The notes beneath the pieces are model-generated. The model saw only the letters and a list, made by a program, of their open reading frames with translations, had not been told where the DNA came from and searched no databases. DNA of 39,461 nt, taken from assembly GCA_021779835.1 (NCBI GenBank), contig JAJXZX010000030.1, positions 1-39,461 of the forward strand, written 5' to 3'. This stretch comes from Pseudomonadota bacterium (GTDB lineage Bacteria; Pseudomonadota; Alphaproteobacteria; Rhodobacterales; Rhodobacteraceae). How positions within the stretch are numbered: position 1 is the stretch's first letter; each line of letters starts with the position of its first letter. The position numbers and the translations under genes are program-made. Of the stretch, positions 33,354-39,461 are shown piece after piece.

Positions 33354-34243
33354 CGCACGAGGGCGAAGGTGTAGATCGCCAGCGCCGCCCAGATCATCGG
33401 GAAGGCGATCATGCGGGCGGTGCCGAACGGCTCGCCAAACAGGAACACCGCGATAAGGAAGACCATCGTGGGGGTGATGTATTGCAGGATGCCGATGGTG
33501 GAGAGGCGCAGCAGTTTCGCGCCGTTGGCATAGATCATCAGCGGCAGCGCCGTCACCGGGCCGCAGGCGAGAAGCAGCCAGGTGTCACGCGGGTTGCCCA
33601 TCAGAAAATGCCCCTGTCCGGTGTGGCCGAGCCAGAGCATGTAGCCGAGCGCAGGAACGGAGAGCAGCAGAACCTCTAGGAAGAACCCCTGATTTGGGCC
33701 GACGGGCAGCATTTTCTTGAAGAACGCGTAGGCGCCCCAGCTGAACGTCAGGACCAGCGAGATGACGGGGACGTGGCCCGCCTCGACGCCGATCACGACC
33801 ACTGCGGCGGCGGCAAGGGCAATGGCCGCAATTTGGGCGCGGCCCAGACGCTCGCCCAAAAATATCGCGCCAATCGCGACGCTGAACAGCGGGTTGATGT
33901 AATAACCCAAGGCGGCGTCAAGCGTGTGGCCCGCGCCGATCGCCCAGACATAGGTGCCCCAGTTGATGGTGATGAGGGTTGCGGTCAGTGCCGCCATCGC
34001 CAGCATCCGCGGGCTGAGCAGCGCGACACGCAAATCTCCGGTGCGCCCGGTGGCCCACAGCACCGCGCCCGCGATGGGAACGGACCACAGGATGCGGTGG
34101 GCGATCACCTCTGTCGGGGGGATGTTAGCGACCGCTTTGAGAAACAGCGGCAAGACGCCCCAAAGCAGGTAGGCGGTCAGCGCAAAGCCAAAGCCGCGCA
34201 GGCTGTCTTCGTTCGGGCGGGGGGCGGCGATGCTGGCGGTCAT
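33329..34243 (-). CDS. rarD: EamA/RarD family transporter
   Basis: This 304-residue integral membrane protein has about ten hydrophobic segments and the RarD opening [40 protein letters not shown], plus [32 protein letters not shown] and [24 protein letters not shown]. Members are drug/metabolite-superfamily exporters; the substrate is unknown. Its 3' end overlaps anmK tail to tail by 25 bases. Confidence 0.93.
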   Translation of the reverse strand: MTASIAAPRPNEDSLRGFGFALTAYLLWGVLPLFLKAVANIPPTEVIAHRILWSVPIAGAVLWATGRTGDLRVALLSPRMLAMAALTATLITINWGTYVWAIGAGHTLDAALGYYINPLFSVAIGAIFLGERLGRAQIAAIALAAAAVVVIGVEAGHVPVISLVLTFSWGAYAFFKKMLPVGPNQGFFLEVLLLSVPALGYMLWLGHTGQGHFLMGNPRDTWLLLACGPVTALPLMIYANGAKLLRLSTIGILQYITPTMVFLIAVFLFGEPFGTARMIAFPMIWAALAIYTFALVRQARAVGR

Positions 34244-34323
34244 GATCTTCGTTTATAGAGGCGGGCACCGGGTTGCCACGGCGAATTGCGGTTGTTTTGG
34301 GCGGTGCGCGACATTGCGGGCCG

Positions 34324-34358
34324 AAAAAGCAAAGCCCGCGCATATTCTGCACGGGCTT
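34324..34358 (-). terminator. Intrinsic terminator of eno
   Basis: On the minus strand AAGCCCGTGCA and TGCGCGGGCTT pair over 11 positions (one G-U) around a five-base loop (34332-34358), followed by a stretch whose complement is AAAAA at 34324-34328, that is UUUUU in the RNA. It lies 36 bases after the eno stop. Confidence 0.85.
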
Positions 34359-34394
34359 GCCACTGGCGGCGCTATTTTGGACGGAACCGCTGGC

Positions 34395-36091
<1,697 letters not shown>

Positions 36092-36207
36092 GTCCGCTCC
36101 GCAGGTCCGCTTATGGGGCGCGGTTTACGGGAAAGCGCGCGGCGCTGCCAGTGTTTTTCCAAGCGGGTGATGCAGAAAGCGGCGAAATTCGCCCCGGTTG
36201 GGCGGGG

Positions 36208-36930
36208 TTAGTGTGCGGCGCGGACGTCGGCCCAGATCGGCAGGTGGTCAGAGGCGCGCGCGGCGTCGCCCTGATCCAGCACGCCGCAAGCGGTGACGTG
36301 CAAGAGGTTGCAATGCGCGATGCGGTCCAACGGCGCGAGGCGGAAGCGCGCGTGATAGCTGGGGCCCGGCGCCAGCACGTCAAATTCCGGGTGGAGCGGC
36401 GGGAACGGGGCAGTGGGCGACCATTCGTTGAAATCGCCCATGATCAGCGTAGGCGCGCGGGGGCGGGTGGCAAGCCAATCGCTGATCCGGCGCAACTGAT
36501 GCAGGCGGTCCGCGCTGCGCAGGCCCAGATGCACCGCGACGATGCGCAGGGCGTGGCCGTTGATCGAGAGGTCTGCCGCGACGGCGCCGCGCGGCTCCAA
36601 CCCCGGTAGTTCGATGCGGTGGACGTCGAGCATCTCGACCTCGGACCGCACGAGGATGGCGTTGCCGTGCCAGCCAAGGCTGACCCCGCTGGTCGCGACC
36701 GGAAGGGGGCGGTAGTCGGACCCGGCGGCGATCAGGTCGGGCGTAAGTGCTGCGGGGCGCACGCCAAGGCGACGGTCGCTTTCTTGCAGCACCACGACCG
36801 CGGCGCCGGTGGCGACGATGACGCGGAGCGTGCGTTCGGGCAGGCGGCGGCGGTCGATGCCAAGGCATTTGCGGATGTTGTAGGAGGCGACGCGATAGCC
36901 GTGTTTGGGCGCAGGAAGCGTGGCAGGCAT
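36208..36930 (-). CDS. Endonuclease/exonuclease/phosphatase family protein
   Basis: This 240-residue protein has the EEP fold: RVASYNIRKC (Asn), VVLQES (catalytic Glu), VAVHLGL, IMGDFNEW (Asp and Asn) and ASDHLPIWADV (catalytic Asp-His). It is a metal-dependent phosphodiesterase or phosphatase; the substrate is unknown. I start at the ATG at 36930, two bases after the selO stop; a TTG start at 36945 would overlap selO. Confidence 0.85.
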   Translation of the reverse strand: MPATLPAPKHGYRVASYNIRKCLGIDRRRLPERTLRVIVATGAAVVVLQESDRRLGVRPAALTPDLIAAGSDYRPLPVATSGVSLGWHGNAILVRSEVEMLDVHRIELPGLEPRGAVAADLSINGHALRIVAVHLGLRSADRLHQLRRISDWLATRPRAPTLIMGDFNEWSPTAPFPPLHPEFDVLAPGPSYHARFRLAPLDRIAHCNLLHVTACGVLDQGDAARASDHLPIWADVRAAH

Positions 36931-36932
36931 GG

Positions 36933-38369
36933 TCAGGTTCCGCAAAAGGTCTTGCGCACGGCTTCATGCGGGGCGGGGGCGGCCCGGTAGTCGGCATCCT
37001 CGGGGCGAGTGTCGAAGGGGCGCGCGAGGACGTCGTTTAGGCGGTGGAACGGGGCGAAGTCGCCTGTGACCGCCGCCTGAATGGCGGCCTCGACGCGATG
37101 GTTGCGCGGGATCACCGCCGGATTGACCTGGGCCATCACGGTTTGTGCGTCAGGCTGGGTGCGGCCCTCGCGGGCAAGGCGGGCGTGCCAGTCGGCGGCC
37201 CAGCTATCATAGGCGTCGGGTTCGCTGAATTCTTGCCGCGCTGTGCCATCGGCCAAGCCACGGAAAACGCGGGTAAAATCGGCGCGCAGCACCGACATGC
37301 GGCCAAGCAGCATCTCGACCAGCGCGGCGTCGCCGTCCTCTGGCGACAACAGGCCGATCTTGGCGCGGAAGCGCGCCTGCCACGCCGCCTCGTAATGGTC
37401 GGCAAAGCCGTGGACCACTGCCGTTGCCGCCTCGACCGCCGCCTCCTGATTGGGGTCGATCAGCGGCAAAAGGCAGGTCGCAAGCTGCGCCATGTTCCAC
37501 ACCGCGATTTGCGCCTGGTTGCCGTAGGCGTAGCGCCCGCCTTGGTCGATCGACGAGAACACGCGGTCGGGGTGATAGTCATCCATGAAGGCGCAGGGGC
37601 CGTAGTCGATGGTCTCGCCTCCGACGTGGGAGTTGTCGGTGTTCATCACGCCGTGGATGAAGCCAAGGCTCATCCAATGGGCGACAAGGCGGGCCTGCGC
37701 CGCGACGGCGGCCTCCAGCAGGCCCAAGGCGCCGTTGGCCTGCGGATAGTGGCGCGCAATCGCGTGGTCGGTCAGCAGGCGCAGCGCCTCGACATCGCCA
37801 CGGGCGGCGAAAAACTGGAAGGTGCCAACGCGGATATGGCTGGACGCGACGCGCGCCAAAACCGCGCCGGGAAGGGTGGTTTCGCGGTACACATCCTCGC
37901 CCGTGGTCACGGCGGCCAGCGCGCGGGTGGTGGGGACGCCAAGCGCGTGCATCGCCTCGCTCACCAGATATTCGCGGATCACCGGGCCGACCCAAGCCCG
38001 CCCGTCGCCGCGCCGCGAAAAGGGCGTGGGGCCGGAGCCTTTCAGTTGAATGTCACGCCGCTGTCCGTAGGCGTCGATCACCTCGCCCAGCAGGATGGCG
38101 CGCCCATCGCCAAGCTGCGGCGACCAGCCGCCAAACTGGTGACCGGCATAGGCCTGCGCCAAGGGGGCGGCGCCCAACGGCACCCGGTTTCCCGCCAGCA
38201 TCGCGATACCATCGGGGCTGCGCAGCGCGGCCGGGTCCAACCCCAATTCGCGCGCCAAAGCATCGTTCACCGCGATCAGTCCCGGGGCGGCGACCGGTGT
38301 GGGGGCGAGCCGGGCGAAGAAGCGGTCGGGCAGGCGGGAATAGGAGTTGTCGAAGTCGATGTGGAGCAT
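36933..38369 (-). CDS. selO: SelO/YdiU protein adenylyltransferase
   Basis: This 478-residue pseudokinase-fold enzyme transfers AMP to proteins (AMPylation). Typical blocks: [101 protein letters not shown], the loop [14 protein letters not shown] with the catalytic Asp, and [12 protein letters not shown]. The C terminus ends TFCGT, with Cys where some homologues have selenocysteine. The start at 38369 ([17 protein letters not shown]) is chosen by family alignment; the frame opens to 38420. Confidence 0.95.
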   Translation of the reverse strand: MLHIDFDNSYSRLPDRFFARLAPTPVAAPGLIAVNDALARELGLDPAALRSPDGIAMLAGNRVPLGAAPLAQAYAGHQFGGWSPQLGDGRAILLGEVIDAYGQRRDIQLKGSGPTPFSRRGDGRAWVGPVIREYLVSEAMHALGVPTTRALAAVTTGEDVYRETTLPGAVLARVASSHIRVGTFQFFAARGDVEALRLLTDHAIARHYPQANGALGLLEAAVAAQARLVAHWMSLGFIHGVMNTDNSHVGGETIDYGPCAFMDDYHPDRVFSSIDQGGRYAYGNQAQIAVWNMAQLATCLLPLIDPNQEAAVEAATAVVHGFADHYEAAWQARFRAKIGLLSPEDGDAALVEMLLGRMSVLRADFTRVFRGLADGTARQEFSEPDAYDSWAADWHARLAREGRTQPDAQTVMAQVNPAVIPRNHRVEAAIQAAVTGDFAPFHRLNDVLARPFDTRPEDADYRAAPAPHEAVRKTFCGT

Positions 38370-38450
38370 ATCGGACCTGCTTTCCCCAGATACATAGTCC
38401 TTGTCGCCCGCCGCTTCCATCGCACGGGCGCGGTTTTTCTGTGTCGCCGG

Positions 38451-39395
38451 CTAGAGCCGCCCAATCCGCTCCGCCAGCAGAGTGTAGAAGGCATCGGCGT
38501 CGATCTCGCTGATGAACAGCGCGTTCGGCGCGCGGCCGGTAACGCGCCACCAGTCGGCCACCGTCATGCCCGCAGTGAATTCGCCCTGCGTCTCGATCAT
38601 CACGTTGATGTGGCGGCCTGAGAACAGGTCGGGCCGGATCAGATAGGCAATCACGCAAGGGTCATGCAGGGGCGCGCCCTCGCTGCCATATTTCTCCATA
38701 TCGAAGCGCTCAAAGAAGTCGGTCCATTCCGCGACCATGCGGCCGGGTTCCGTGCCGAGGGCGCGAAACGCCTCGATCCGCGGGCGGGTGGTCAGCGCTT
38801 TATGTGTGACGTCAAGTGGCATCACCACCAGAGGTGCGCCAGATCTGAAAACGATATCAGCGGCTTCCGGGTCGACGTAAATGTTGAATTCCGCCGCCGG
38901 AGTGATGTTACCGACCTCGAAATAGGCGCCGCCCATGAGGACGATTTCCTGCACCCGCGCCACCACATCGGGCGCGCGCTGGAACGCGGTTGCGATGTTG
39001 GTGAGCGGCCCGAGGGGGCAGAGCGTCACGGTTCCGGCAGGTTCGCGGCGCAGGGTTTCGATGATGAAATCAACGCCGTTTTGCGCCTGAAGCGGCATCA
39101 CCGGGTCGGGCAGCACCGGGCCATCCAGCCCGGTTTTGCCATGCACATGCTCGGCCGTGACCAGCTTGCGCACCAAGGGCGCGTCACATCCGGCAAAGAC
39201 TTTTATGTGAGTCATTCCAGCAAGTTCGCAGACGATCCTCGCGTTCTTTTCAGTCAGCGGTAGCGGCACATTTCCCGCGACGGCAGTGATGCCCAGCACC
39301 TCGATCTCTTCGGGGCTGCCAAGTGCCAGAAGGATCGCCACGGCGTCGTCCTGACCGGGGTCGGTGTCAATGATGATCTTGCGTGTCTGGGTCAT
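38451..39395 (-). CDS. Inosine-uridine type nucleoside hydrolase
   Basis: This 314-residue enzyme cleaves the N-glycosidic bond of ribonucleosides. The calcium-binding signature DTDPGQDDA starts at residue 10, followed by VLGITAVAGNVPL, EHVHGKTGLDGP, TLCPLGPLTNIA, IVLMGGAYFEVGNITPAAEFNIYVDPEAA and the late LHDPCVIAYLI. The start at 39395 follows AGGAGG; the frame is open to 39428 without family match. It sits upstream of selO with an 81-base gap on the same strand. The base specificity cannot be read. Confidence 0.93.
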   Translation of the reverse strand: MTQTRKIIIDTDPGQDDAVAILLALGSPEEIEVLGITAVAGNVPLPLTEKNARIVCELAGMTHIKVFAGCDAPLVRKLVTAEHVHGKTGLDGPVLPDPVMPLQAQNGVDFIIETLRREPAGTVTLCPLGPLTNIATAFQRAPDVVARVQEIVLMGGAYFEVGNITPAAEFNIYVDPEAADIVFRSGAPLVVMPLDVTHKALTTRPRIEAFRALGTEPGRMVAEWTDFFERFDMEKYGSEGAPLHDPCVIAYLIRPDLFSGRHINVMIETQGEFTAGMTVADWWRVTGRAPNALFISEIDADAFYTLLAERIGRL

Positions 39396-39461
39396 GGCGG
39401 CCTCCTGTTCCGGCGCACCAAACCGCAAGCCGGGCGGCTTGTCGAGGGGGCGCTTAGAGCC

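Noticed and set aside
37044..38621. 525-codon + strand frame opposite selO
   Set aside because: Antisense shadow of SelO; no motif and no ribosome binding site.

Overview
The window reads as a stretch of chromosome from a GC-rich marine-type alphaproteobacterium of the order Rhodobacterales (Roseobacter/Rhodobacter relatives). The evidence is the gene order fabF-mltG, then a gene transfer agent (GTA) cluster, then cysE. The pyruvate dehydrogenase E1-beta carries its own lipoyl domain (pdhA-pdhB-pdhC), the Fur/Mur-type regulator lacks the CxxC zinc site, and GC is strongly biased to third codon positions, which creates long antisense shadow frames. I see no tRNA, rRNA, CRISPR array, insertion sequence or integrase, and no clearly broken gene. 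No gene-free stretch exceeds 300 bases. The larger gaps (1-205, 2653-2787, 4409-4548, 7791-7933, 22483-22710, 24324-24517, 27120-27337, 28268-28380, 34244-34394) are described as features or findings.

Layout. At 206-2652 lie fabF (fatty acid elongation) and mltG (peptidoglycan transglycosylase), overlapping by one base. At 2788-17522 is a complete-looking GTA structural operon on the + strand, matching the Rhodobacter capsulatus GTA genes g1 to g15 in order: small and large terminase, portal, g3.5, prohead protease, capsid, adaptor, stopper, tail terminator, tail tube, g10, g10.1, short tape measure, distal tail, hub, NlpC/P60 peptidase and the 1301-residue megatron. A DUF2793 protein follows. 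Most genes overlap by 1 to 11 bases. The few real gaps, after terminase, after capsid and before the tail tube, contain hairpins. Upstream of g1 is a promoter-like sequence with an operator-like dyad, then a terminator-like hairpin and a second hairpin near the g1 ribosome binding site. A small unknown gene and cysE follow (17524-18731), ending in a clear terminator.

18809-24820 holds, on the minus strand, pdhA-pdhB-pdhC and a separate ftsB, with a plus-strand pair between them: a DUF1007 periplasmic protein and a NicO-type Ni/Co transporter. 24958-27119 is an AidB-like acyl-CoA dehydrogenase followed by a UPF0303 heme-degrading-domain protein. 27338-36091 is rich in central metabolism: fbaB, pgk and eno (minus), two tandem cyclophilins (plus), tyrS (minus), anmK (plus), rarD (minus) and a Fur/Mur regulator directly coupled to eno. 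36208-39395 (minus) carries a nucleoside hydrolase, the AMPylase SelO and an EEP-family endonuclease/phosphatase.

How it works together. The GTA operon would build a small-capped, short-tailed phage-like particle that packages host DNA. Its head spikes, release and lysis genes and master regulators are not in this window, as is usual for this system, where they lie at other loci. The most unusual signals are non-coding: the structured leader of the GTA operon, a UUCG-capped hairpin directly after the capsid gene, an 18-bp palindrome in front of pdhA, a dispersed GAGTATTT element, and paired hairpins between pgk and fbaB.
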